Source of the DNA: a virus
Virus record (IMG/VR): IMGVR_UViG_3300042924_002579
Span: 1 to 35,424 of that record
Reading direction: 5' to 3' (one strand)
Length of the DNA: 35,424 nucleotides
The notes below the pieces were generated by a model, which saw only the letters and a program-made list of their open reading frames with translations, was not told the DNA's origin and ran no database searches. Shown in pieces: positions 12,830 through 19,088 of the stretch (position 1 is its first letter; each line of letters begins with the position of its first letter). A program made the position numbers and the translations under genes.

Positions 12830-13087
12830 TGCGCGAACGGGCTCGGCGGCGCCTCGAGCGGCCGATCGAGCCTGCCGGTAAGTCTTTGATTTGCTTGGAG
12901 ATTTTGGTGCCCAGGGGCGGAATCGAACCACCGACACTGCGATTTTCAGTGGTCCCCAGAGGGTTCACGGCGGTTCACGCGCGTTCACTAAACCTCTGAT
13001 TCAGCATCGCTTTCCGCCTTGACGGGTTCACGCCCGTTCGCGCAAGATCTGCCCCGTTCGCGCAAATCTGCGCGAATAGTGCGCGAA
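12818..13087. other. attP: attP region with arm-type integrase sites
   Basis: A perfect 20-bp direct repeat, CTGCGCGAATAGTGCGCGAA, stands at 12818-12837 and 13068-13087, on either side of the tRNA-derived core. Each copy holds two TGCGCGAA octamers. Two inverted octamers (TTCGCGCA) lie at 13037 and 13057, giving six in total. TTCACG repeats with 10-bp spacing follow the core (about 12965-12990) and recur at 13027. This is the layout of a tyrosine-recombinase attP with core and arm sites. The right arm abuts the integrase start, so integrase binding could repress its own gene. Confidence 0.72.
12905..12950 (-). other. tRNA-Phe 3' half (attachment core)
   Basis: Read on the minus strand, the 46 nt run from the anticodon loop (ACTGAAAATC, GAA anticodon of Phe) through the variable loop, a T-arm with the loop TTCGATT, the acceptor strand CCTGGGC, and ACCA. 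The 5' half is absent: upstream sequence cannot pair with the anticodon stem, and no D-arm is present. Phages that insert into tRNA genes carry such 3' fragments so that the gene is restored on integration. The break at the anticodon loop marks the probable crossover region. Confidence 0.85.
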
Positions 13088-13098
13088 TGGAGTGGGGC

Positions 13099-14214
13099 AT
13101 GGAGAAGGAGTGGAAGGCCGATCGGAAGGTGCCCGGCCTAGGGCTGATGGTGCTGCCATCAGGGGTCAGTACCTACTACCTGCGCTATCGCGAACCGAGC
13201 GGCAAACAGCAGACGCACAAGATCGGCCGGGCTGGCGTGATCAACCTCACCACCGCCCGCGAGGAGGCGCTCAAGCTGCTCGGCGATGTCGCCCGCGGCC
13301 AGGCGCCCACCACTGCACGCCAGCAGCTCAGGCGCAGCCCGACCATGCAGCAGCTGTTTGAGCGGCTCGATGCCGAGCACTATCCGAAGCTGCGGCCATC
13401 CACAGCCACCGGCTACCGCGTGCTGTGGAAGCGCCACATCTTGCCGCGGCTCGGCACCAGCAAGGCTGCAACGATCACCAGCGCCGACGTGCTCGAGCTC
13501 CTGCCCCAGCTACCGCGCATTCAGGCCAACCGATCGCTGGCGGTGCTGCGCAAGGCGTTCAACCTCGCGGAGCTGTGGGGCATCCGCCCGCAGGGCAGCA
13601 ACCCCTGCCACAAGGTCACCACCGGCAACCGCGAACGCAAGCGCCGCCGCTACCTCACCCGCGAGGAGCTCGATCGGCTGCTGGCTGCGCTCGACACCTA
13701 TGGCATCACCGGCGTGCGGTGGCGGTTCGCGCAGCTCATCCACCTGCTGCTGCTCACCGGCTGCCGCATCTCTGAGATCAAGGATGCGCGCTGGAGCTGG
13801 GTGCAGGGCAGCGTGCTGGTGGTGCCGGCCGAGTGCCACAAGACCGGCGCCGATGGCACTGATCGCCGCGTACAGCTGCCACCTGCTGCGCTCGACGTGC
13901 TGGCCGAGCTGCGCCGCCGATCGAACAGCGAGTGGATCATCGCTGGCGATGGCGATGGCCACCTGATCGGCTACTGGAGAATGTGGGCAGACCTGCTGGA
14001 GCAGGCCAAGATCGAGAACCTGCGGGTGCATGACCTGCGGCACAGCTTCGCGAGCTACGCGATCAGCCAGGCCAAGCTGTCGCTGCCGGTGGTCGGTGGC
14101 TTGCTCGGCCATGCCAGCCCGCAGACGACGCAGCGCTACGCGCACCTGATCGAGGAATCGGCCGCGGCTGCTGCTGCGCTGGTGGCGGCGCAAATAAAAG
14201 CCCCGGCTGGCTAG
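13099..14214 (+). CDS. int: Tyrosine integrase
   Basis: This site-specific recombinase of about 371 residues should integrate the phage into a host tRNA-Phe gene. Counting from an upstream ATG at 13087, the catalytic residues are R227 (TGCRISEI), K252 (CHKTGADG), H315 and R318 (HDLRHSFAS), H342 (GLLGHASPQTTQRYAH) and Y351. The N-terminal part resembles the DUF4102/P4 integrase arm-binding domain (LPSGVSTYYLRYREPSGK, KIGRAGVINLTTARE). I prefer the ATG at 13099 because GGAGTGGGG precedes it at the right distance, while the ATG at 13087 lies in an arm site with no ribosome site. Its stop sits in the terminator loop. Confidence 0.94.
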   Translation: MEKEWKADRKVPGLGLMVLPSGVSTYYLRYREPSGKQQTHKIGRAGVINLTTAREEALKLLGDVARGQAPTTARQQLRRSPTMQQLFERLDAEHYPKLRPSTATGYRVLWKRHILPRLGTSKAATITSADVLELLPQLPRIQANRSLAVLRKAFNLAELWGIRPQGSNPCHKVTTGNRERKRRRYLTREELDRLLAALDTYGITGVRWRFAQLIHLLLLTGCRISEIKDARWSWVQGSVLVVPAECHKTGADGTDRRVQLPPAALDVLAELRRRSNSEWIIAGDGDGHLIGYWRMWADLLEQAKIENLRVHDLRHSFASYAISQAKLSLPVVGGLLGHASPQTTQRYAHLIEESAAAAAALVAAQIKAPAG

Positions 14215-14222
14215 GCCGGGGC
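14192..14222 (-). terminator. Terminator for the leftward late transcript
   Basis: An 8-bp GC stem (GCCCCGGC 14200-14207 with GCCGGGGC 14215-14222) and a 7-nt loop are followed on the minus strand by TTTTATTTG. This fits intrinsic termination of the leftward late operon just after the HNH gene. On the plus strand no T-run follows, so the integrase transcript is probably not ended by it in the same way. Confidence 0.8.
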
Positions 14223-14251
14223 ACGCGCCCTCACAAGGAGTCTCTCCGCGC

Positions 14252-14770
14252 TCAGGCTAGCCCTTGCTGGCTGTACCTGCCATGGCGGTAGTTGTGGTGA
14301 TCAGAGCCTGAAGGAAAACGGTTGCGCTCCACTGCCTGCCGAACGTTCTCGACTTGATCGCCCCATGCCAAGTTGCTGATGCGGTTGTTGGTGGCATCGT
14401 CGTCAAGGTGGAGCACTAAAGGAGCGTTGTCGGGGTTGGGCAGAAACGCCTCTGCCACCAACCTTGCAACGTTCATGGTGTGCTCTCGGTTTTCCTTCCA
14501 TAGAGCGACCTGTTTTCGCTTGTAGGCGCCTGCTGCTGGCCTGTTGGTTTTCTGAAACAGCACGCGGCCGCGCATGGTGCGCTGCTTCAGAGTTGGGTGC
14601 CCTTGAAGTGGCACGACACGATCGAGGCTTCTCACGCGGCCTTGATCTGAGACTTCGTAGAGCCCTTCAAAGCCGACGACAGGCGCCCAGCGTTCAGCGC
14701 CGTAAGATTCGCACATCACTGGTAAGGCAGTGGTCAGGAGCTGGGCGTTGACGCGCCGCAGCTCCCACAT
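14252..14770 (-). CDS. HNH homing endonuclease with NUMOD4 domain
   Basis: This 172-residue protein has a NUMOD4 motif near residues 27-50 (RWAPVVGFEGLYEVSDQGRV, RSLDR), typical of DNA-binding in homing enzymes. An HNH domain follows, VLHLDDDATNNRISNLAWGDQVENV, near 118-143 with the catalytic histidine in 'LHLDDD' and asparagines further on. It ends with a basic, glycine- and histidine-rich tail. It lies last in the late operon, right after the deaminase-like gene. It is free-standing rather than in an intron, and is probably a mobile element that spreads between related phages. The start overlaps the previous stop region closely. Confidence 0.88.
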   Translation of the reverse strand: MWELRRVNAQLLTTALPVMCESYGAERWAPVVGFEGLYEVSDQGRVRSLDRVVPLQGHPTLKQRTMRGRVLFQKTNRPAAGAYKRKQVALWKENREHTMNVARLVAEAFLPNPDNAPLVLHLDDDATNNRISNLAWGDQVENVRQAVERNRFPSGSDHHNYRHGRYSQQGLA

Positions 14771-14771
14771 C

Positions 14772-15302
14772 TTAGAGGTGCCCCTTGCTGGCTGTTACGG
14801 TCTCATCCCGGTTGTAATGACCTTTCTGCGCATAGCTGACATCCGGCAGGGCAGCCATCTCATAAAAGACAAGTTGACCGATCTTCATCCCAGGCCACAG
14901 GGCAACAGGGTGCATCCGCCTGGCGTTTTGCAGCTCCAGCGTCAACACTGACCCGTGAAAGCCAGGATCTGCAAAGCCGGCCAGCAGGTGCTCGAGGCCT
15001 TCGCGTGCGCGGCTGGATTTCAGTACGAACTGCGCCGCGATGCAGTCGGGAATGTTGAAGATCTCCTGCGTCTGAGCCAGCACAAACTCACCTGGCTGCA
15101 GCCAGTAGGGGTTGTCTTGCGTGTGGCCGCTTATCCCGTGGATCTGCAGCTCGCGGTGCTCCGGCACCTCGATCATCAGCCGATCGCCCAGCAGCACGTC
15201 ATAGCTGGCAGGGTTGAGCTGATCCTCTGAGTAGGGCACGACCATTGCGTGCTTCTGGCAAAACCAGCGGATCTGATGATCGGGGAGAACCATGCGGGGC
15301 AT
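14772..15302 (-). CDS. dcd: dCTP deaminase / dUTPase-family protein
   Basis: The protein is about 176 residues, taken from the ATG at 15302 just after the endolysin stop; a longer frame into the endolysin has arginine-rich shadow sequence. Family signs are LNPASYDVLLGDRL near 28-41, LAQTQEIFNIPDCIAAQF near 75-92, and the signature KSSRAREGLEHLLAGFADPG with GSVLTLELQN near 94-125, holding the SSxAR segment and the catalytic glutamate of dCTP deaminase. PGMKIGQLVFYEM follows. It likely makes dUMP or dUTP for thymidylate synthesis, helping phage DNA production. Its position downstream of lysis genes is unusual. Confidence 0.9.
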   Translation of the reverse strand: MPRMVLPDHQIRWFCQKHAMVVPYSEDQLNPASYDVLLGDRLMIEVPEHRELQIHGISGHTQDNPYWLQPGEFVLAQTQEIFNIPDCIAAQFVLKSSRAREGLEHLLAGFADPGFHGSVLTLELQNARRMHPVALWPGMKIGQLVFYEMAALPDVSYAQKGHYNRDETVTASKGHL

Positions 15303-15319
15303 CAGTGTGCGATCGCAGG

Positions 15320-16402
15320 TTAGGCGTAGTCCCATCGGACGCGAGGCGCGCCCCGGCGGATGCCGATGTGCAAGAACCGAGGCGCCGCATACCCGAGGCT
15401 GTACGGCCAGTTCTGATCGACCCAACGCTGCACGGCCATCATGTCCACTCCGTCGATCACGAAGTCCACCGCACCCACACCCGGCGCGTCGTACAGGTGC
15501 TCCGAGCTGCTGGCGCCACCGACCAGCTTGTTGATTGCTGCCGGCCTGTAGCCGGATGTGATCACCACCGGCTTGCCGCCGAACTGCGCGCGGGTCTTCT
15601 CGAGGAACTGCGCGATCCGCATCGCGGTGTCGCACTGATGCTGGTGATCGAAGCGCCGCGCCTCTTGGCCGAGCGCGAACTCGCCGTAAGTGATGTGGGG
15701 CGTGAGCTTATGGCTGAAGGGCGACTCCGGCGTGAACATCGCTGAGATCGGCCCGGTGGTCTGCCGCTCACGGCCCCACAGGTCACCTTCCGCGATGCGG
15801 CGCCGCTTGAGGCCGGCCTCCACGTTGGTGCCGGGGTTGCGGTAGAGCAGCAGCGCATCGGGCACGCCGGCCCAATTCTTGTCGCGCAGCCTGGCGCTGA
15901 TCGTCTCGAAACCCTTGGTGCCGTAGAAGCCAGCGCCAAGGTTGTAGGCGAAGGAGATCAGCGCGCACTTCTGCGCATCGGTCATCTCGACCCAGAAGGG
16001 GATGGTGGTGCGCAGCTTCGCGGCGATGCGATCCACCTCCTGCCGCAGGAGCATGTCAGCCTCGATTGCGTTGATCCTGTCTCCTTTGCTGACGGCGCGC
16101 CCGTCGCTGTAGCGCGTTGTCCCGTAGCCGATCGTCCACGGTGCGCCGCCGCTCAACGGATCGGGATAGGCGTCGAGGTGGCAGCCCTCGAAGTCCTTGA
16201 TCAGCTTCAGCGCTGCCGCCAGATCCGCCTGCTTGCCGTCCTGGCTCCACGTGTTGAACCATGCCCGATCGCGGCGCATCGCTGCCGCGTAGCCGTTCAC
16301 GGCGAGATCCTGCTCCAGCTGCGCGATCGCTGCGGCCTGATGCGGCAGGCTCTTGTAGTAGCGGAACAGCTGCTCGAGGGTGATCGGTGCGGCGTTGGAC
16401 AT
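15320..16402 (-). CDS. Modular endolysin: GH24 lysozyme plus M15 peptidase
   Basis: This 360-residue cell-wall hydrolase combines two catalytic units. Residues about 1-60 are helical (PITLEQLFRYYKSLPHQ) and may bind the wall or act as a linker. Residues 65-215 are a phage lysozyme with the catalytic glutamate E72 in KDFEG and the TIGYGTT segment at 90-96. Residues 235-360 are a peptidase M15A-type D-Ala-D-Ala carboxypeptidase with VITSGYRPAAIN, then H302 (SSSEH), D313 (AVDF) and H345 (FLHIGIR) as zinc ligands. Both glycan and peptide bonds can therefore be cut. It lies directly downstream of two small membrane-protein genes, as in a lysis cassette. Confidence 0.93.
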   Translation of the reverse strand: MSNAAPITLEQLFRYYKSLPHQAAAIAQLEQDLAVNGYAAAMRRDRAWFNTWSQDGKQADLAAALKLIKDFEGCHLDAYPDPLSGGAPWTIGYGTTRYSDGRAVSKGDRINAIEADMLLRQEVDRIAAKLRTTIPFWVEMTDAQKCALISFAYNLGAGFYGTKGFETISARLRDKNWAGVPDALLLYRNPGTNVEAGLKRRRIAEGDLWGRERQTTGPISAMFTPESPFSHKLTPHITYGEFALGQEARRFDHQHQCDTAMRIAQFLEKTRAQFGGKPVVITSGYRPAAINKLVGGASSSEHLYDAPGVGAVDFVIDGVDMMAVQRWVDQNWPYSLGYAAPRFLHIGIRRGAPRVRWDYA

Positions 16403-16405
16403 GGC

Positions 16406-16555
16406 TCAGCGCTTTTTTGGGAAGACCATCCGCGCTGCAGTGAGCAGCAGCTGGATCCAGCTGTTGGACTTGAGCGGGGTAAGCGCGATGATCTCGCTAC
16501 CTGCGGCGATGATGATCGCGATGATCGCTACGGTTTCGGGGCTCATTGCATCCAT
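16406..16555 (-). CDS. 49-residue membrane protein, candidate holin
   Basis: From the ATG at 16555 (GAGGG upstream) the product has one strong membrane segment (PETVAIIAIIIAAGSEIIAL), then PLKSNSWIQLLLTAARMVFP and a KKR end. The 'SEIIA..PLKSNS..QLLL' wording resembles a short protein I remember from cyanobacteria and cyanophages. It lies just upstream of the endolysin gene, only 3 nt away, which is the usual place for a holin. The holin role is inference from size, topology and position. Confidence 0.65.
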   Translation of the reverse strand: MDAMSPETVAIIAIIIAAGSEIIALTPLKSNSWIQLLLTAARMVFPKKR

Positions 16556-16570
16556 GGCGCTGCCCTCAAG

Positions 16571-16804
16571 TTAGTCGCGGCGTTCAAGGGCACGCACGCG
16601 CTGATCCAGATCAGCGATTTCAGCGCGGGCGTCGGTCTTCAGCTCATCCACCGACTTGGCCATCTGCACGATGGTGGCCTCGATCCGTGCGGATTGAACC
16701 TGCATGGAGATCAGGAGCGCGCCGATGGCGACCATGCCGGCAGCGAGTGCAGCGGGGAGGGACGCCGCGAAGACGCCGCTAACGGTCTTGGTGTCCTCCG
16801 CCAT
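16571..16804 (-). CDS. Membrane protein with coiled coil (lysis cassette)
   Basis: The product is about 77 residues from the ATG at 16804, which has AAGG upstream; longer starts lack a good ribosome site. One membrane span (FAASLPAALAAGMVAIGALLI, about residues 12-32) is followed by a heptad-rich coiled coil (RIEATIVQMAKSVDELKTDARAEIADLDQRVRALE). The layout is like small phage holins or spanin-type accessory proteins. It lies just upstream of the 49-residue membrane protein and the endolysin. A second holin, an antiholin or a spanin are all possible. Confidence 0.65.
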   Translation of the reverse strand: MAEDTKTVSGVFAASLPAALAAGMVAIGALLISMQVQSARIEATIVQMAKSVDELKTDARAEIADLDQRVRALERRD

Positions 16805-16961
16805 CGGCGCGCCTTGGCTCGGTTTCATGGTACCGATCAAAGGGATCAGGCCTGCCGGCGAGGATGGCAAGCGCTCGCCGGTAGTAGTGGTTCTCGGTTT
16901 GTCCGACACGCTCTAGGTGGTCGCGGATCTTGCGCCAGTTTTCGAGCGTGTCCCGATCCAT
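16779..16961 (-). CDS. 60-residue hypothetical protein
   Basis: This starts at the ATG at 16961, overlapping the stop of the preceding gene (TAATG). The product begins MDRDTLENWRKIRDHLERVG, continues ENHYYRRALAILAGRPDPF, and ends in a charged tail. It resembles a small protein family I associate with cyanophages ('tleNW.kir..Le..g.t...yY.RA'), by memory only. A longer frame to 17183 is low-complexity serine/arginine and is rejected as a shadow of the gene at 16961-17098. Confidence 0.65.
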   Translation of the reverse strand: MDRDTLENWRKIRDHLERVGQTENHYYRRALAILAGRPDPFDRYHETEPRRADGGGHQDR

Positions 16962-17098
16962 TACCGACCCTGCCCGCGAAGGGGTTTCTTCCCGCGGCGC
17001 CGGGGCCGGCTGCGTTGGCCGAACCCTTGGCGCGTGGTCTTTGGCGGCCCGGCCTGATGATCGAGCCGCGCAGTGCCGGTCTTGGCTTTTACTGCCAT
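16961..17098 (-). CDS. 45-residue basic protein
   Basis: This short gene starts at the ATG at 17098, inside the last codons of the preceding gene, and its stop forms TAATG with the next start. The product is strongly basic: MAVKAKTGTARLDHQAGPPK, then TTRQGFGQRSRPRRRGKKPL and a RGQGR end. It recalls small 'KTTRQG...RGQG' proteins near tail genes of cyanophages. It may contact nucleic acid or charged structural proteins. The perfect overlaps at both ends support a real gene. Confidence 0.65.
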   Translation of the reverse strand: MAVKAKTGTARLDHQAGPPKTTRQGFGQRSRPRRRGKKPLRGQGR

Positions 17099-17400
17099 GG
17101 CAGGCCTTGGCCGGTGACCGGATGGCGCTGCTGATCGAGCTGCTGCTGGAGTGCGGCCTCGATCTCAGCGATCTTTTCGGCACCGAACTGATCCTGCACC
17201 CAGCCGATCACCTCAGCAGGCTGCAGGTCCGCGTAGGGGATCATGGCGTCGGGGTCAGGCTCAGGCAGCCCGATCGAGCCGTAAGCGCCGGCGCTGTAGG
17301 TGCCGTCATGCGCTTGGATCGTCCAGTGCACGGCGATCACCGCTCCATCCGCCAGCTTGCGGTCGAGGTTGGCGATGCCCCAAGTGAAGGTGGTGGTCAT
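17089..17400 (-). CDS. Conserved phage protein (DUF7936-like)
   Basis: This 103-residue protein begins MTTTFTWGIANLDRKLADG, continues VHWTIQAHDGTYSAGAYGS with alternating beta strands, then VIGWVQDQFGAEKIAEIEAAL as a helix, and ends GLPWQ. This matches a family widespread in cyanophages and other tailed phages near tail fibres, which I believe is DUF7936. A structural or accessory tail role is likely, but the function is unknown. It lies 29 nt downstream of the S74 fibre gene. Confidence 0.75.
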   Translation of the reverse strand: MTTTFTWGIANLDRKLADGAVIAVHWTIQAHDGTYSAGAYGSIGLPEPDPDAMIPYADLQPAEVIGWVQDQFGAEKIAEIEAALQQQLDQQRHPVTGQGLPWQ

Positions 17401-17429
17401 GGTTGTGGCCTGTTGAGGTTGAGGTTAGA

Positions 17430-19034
17430 TCAGATTCCGGCGTCAGCCAGGCGCTGCTCGAGCTGCTCAATGCGCTCCATGGCTTCCTGAAGTGCCTTCA
17501 CGGCCTTCATGTAGAGAACGGAGTATTTCACCGCCTTGACGGTGGAGGTGGTGCCATCTTCCTGCTCGAGCACGGTGTCCTCGACCAGACCGGGCGACAC
17601 CAGCTCGCACTCCTGCGCGACCACACCGATCTGGAGGGTATCGGTGCCGATCAGCTTGAACTTGCGAACGGTGATGCCCTTGATGTCATCCCACTGCGAA
17701 CCGGCGTCGCTGATGTCAGTCTTGAGGGATTGATCGGAGATGGCGCCGTAGCTGTTGTTGGTGTTCTGCGCGTTGCCGCTGCCGATGATGCGGAACTCAC
17801 CAGCGTTGCCGTAGATCTGCGCCACGGCGCCGGTGCTGGTGTCGCGGCTGTGCGCGAGCACGGTGCCGATCGCGGTGCCGAAGCTGCTGGTGCTGGGGCT
17901 GGCGGTGGTGTTGAGGAATAGGCGGCCAGTTGAGTCCAGCCTCATCCGCTCCGTCGGAGAACTCGCCCCATCCGCCGTGGTGGCGAATACGAGGCGGCCT
18001 GGCATGTCATCAGCGCCAGGGGTGCCGTCTACTTCGGCCAGAATGCTTGCGGCAACTACGTATTCAGATCCATCGGAAGCTTGGAAGCTAATGCTGCCAA
18101 TATCGTCCCCAGAAGCGACAATAGTGTTATCACCGATTGCACTTCCTCTGCTTTTAGCAAAGACTAGATTTGGCTCGTCAAAAGCGCTACCACTAGCGGA
18201 TACTAAGGCGATACTAGAATTGGCAGCATTATTTGCGGATTCAAGTTGCAAGCGAGGAGAATAAGAGCTGCCGTTATAGAAGTTACTACGCGCACTAGAA
18301 GTCCCCAGTAACAGCCTGCCGGAGCTGTCGATGCGGGCAGATTCAAAATCGCCGGCAGTATTGTTGCGAAGGAATATAATCTCTCCCCTATCTGCACTAG
18401 TAGCGTTATAGCTCCTGATATTTAGCCGTCCCGCCGTGGTTGTTTCAATGTCTCCACCTCGAACGGTGCCGTTCCAGCTAATAAAGGGAGACCGCGCCCA
18501 TATACCCCCATTAACGTCTAGGGATGTGCCAGGGCTCGCGGTGCCAACACCAACGCGCCCACTCGCATCAACAAACAACCGCCCAGCGCCGCCCGTCGCC
18601 AGCGCCAGCTGATCACTGCCGGGTGAATATAGCCCCGTATCGGTATCGCCCGAGAAGTAGAGCCCTAGCGCCCCAGCCGAGCCGGCGATGATGCCGAGCG
18701 CGCCGGTCATCACGTCGCCGTTCACGTCCACGAACGTGCCGGATTCGCTGCGCCAGGCGCTGCCATCCCACACCTTGAACACGTAGGTGCCGCCGGTTGT
18801 GTCGAGCCACTGCTCGCCGACGCTGTTACCTGCGGTGCCACCTGCTGCCGGGCTGGCGTTCGGTGCCGTGGTGCCGACATGCACCGGGCCGACCTTTACC
18901 AGATCGCCGTTCGTGTCCTTGAAGAACAGGCCAGGGCTGGCAAGGTTGGTGTTGATGCCAAGCTGGCCGTCCGACATGTTGCCGGGCACCGGCCGCTTGT
19001 TTGCGGTGCTGCTGCGCAGGTGTTGCAGTGCCAT
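17430..19034 (-). CDS. Tail fibre with C-terminal S74 chaperone
   Basis: This 534-residue fibre has an N-terminal phage-fibre part (MALQHLRSSTANKRPVPGNM, then SDGQLGINTNLASPGLFFKD), which is a common fibre-base motif. A long beta-rich shaft follows, then an intramolecular chaperone (peptidase S74) from about residue 433 with SDQSLKTDI, holding the Ser/Lys pair for self-cleavage. The end is a coiled coil (YMKAVKALQEAMERIEQLEQRL). S74 domains help trimer folding and then cut themselves off. A very good ribosome site (AAGGAGG) precedes the start. The middle of the gene (about 18040-18520) is distinctly AT-richer than its flanks, suggesting an exchanged receptor-binding segment. Confidence 0.92.
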   Translation of the reverse strand: MALQHLRSSTANKRPVPGNMSDGQLGINTNLASPGLFFKDTNGDLVKVGPVHVGTTAPNASPAAGGTAGNSVGEQWLDTTGGTYVFKVWDGSAWRSESGTFVDVNGDVMTGALGIIAGSAGALGLYFSGDTDTGLYSPGSDQLALATGGAGRLFVDASGRVGVGTASPGTSLDVNGGIWARSPFISWNGTVRGGDIETTTAGRLNIRSYNATSADRGEIIFLRNNTAGDFESARIDSSGRLLLGTSSARSNFYNGSSYSPRLQLESANNAANSSIALVSASGSAFDEPNLVFAKSRGSAIGDNTIVASGDDIGSISFQASDGSEYVVAASILAEVDGTPGADDMPGRLVFATTADGASSPTERMRLDSTGRLFLNTTASPSTSSFGTAIGTVLAHSRDTSTGAVAQIYGNAGEFRIIGSGNAQNTNNSYGAISDQSLKTDISDAGSQWDDIKGITVRKFKLIGTDTLQIGVVAQECELVSPGLVEDTVLEQEDGTTSTVKAVKYSVLYMKAVKALQEAMERIEQLEQRLADAGI

Positions 19035-19088
19035 TCCTTAACGCCTCCTTGAAGGCCGGAAGTTATCGCCTCAGGCTAACGGGGCCGA

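Noticed and set aside
12903-12990. Complete tRNA gene
   Set aside because: Only the 3' half is present; no D-arm or 5' acceptor strand, and the anticodon stem cannot form.
15303-15635. N-terminal extension of the deaminase-like protein
   Set aside because: It overlaps the endolysin gene and reads as arginine-rich shadow; family homology begins after 15302.
16178-17134. Rightward open frame across the lysis region
   Set aside because: It lies antisense to several well-supported leftward genes; its composition is that of a shadow frame.
16962-17183. N-terminal extension of the 60-residue protein
   Set aside because: The extension is serine/arginine/proline-rich and lies in the wrong frame over two coupled genes (17089-17400 and 16961-17098); the ATG at 16961 is part of a TAATG overlap.
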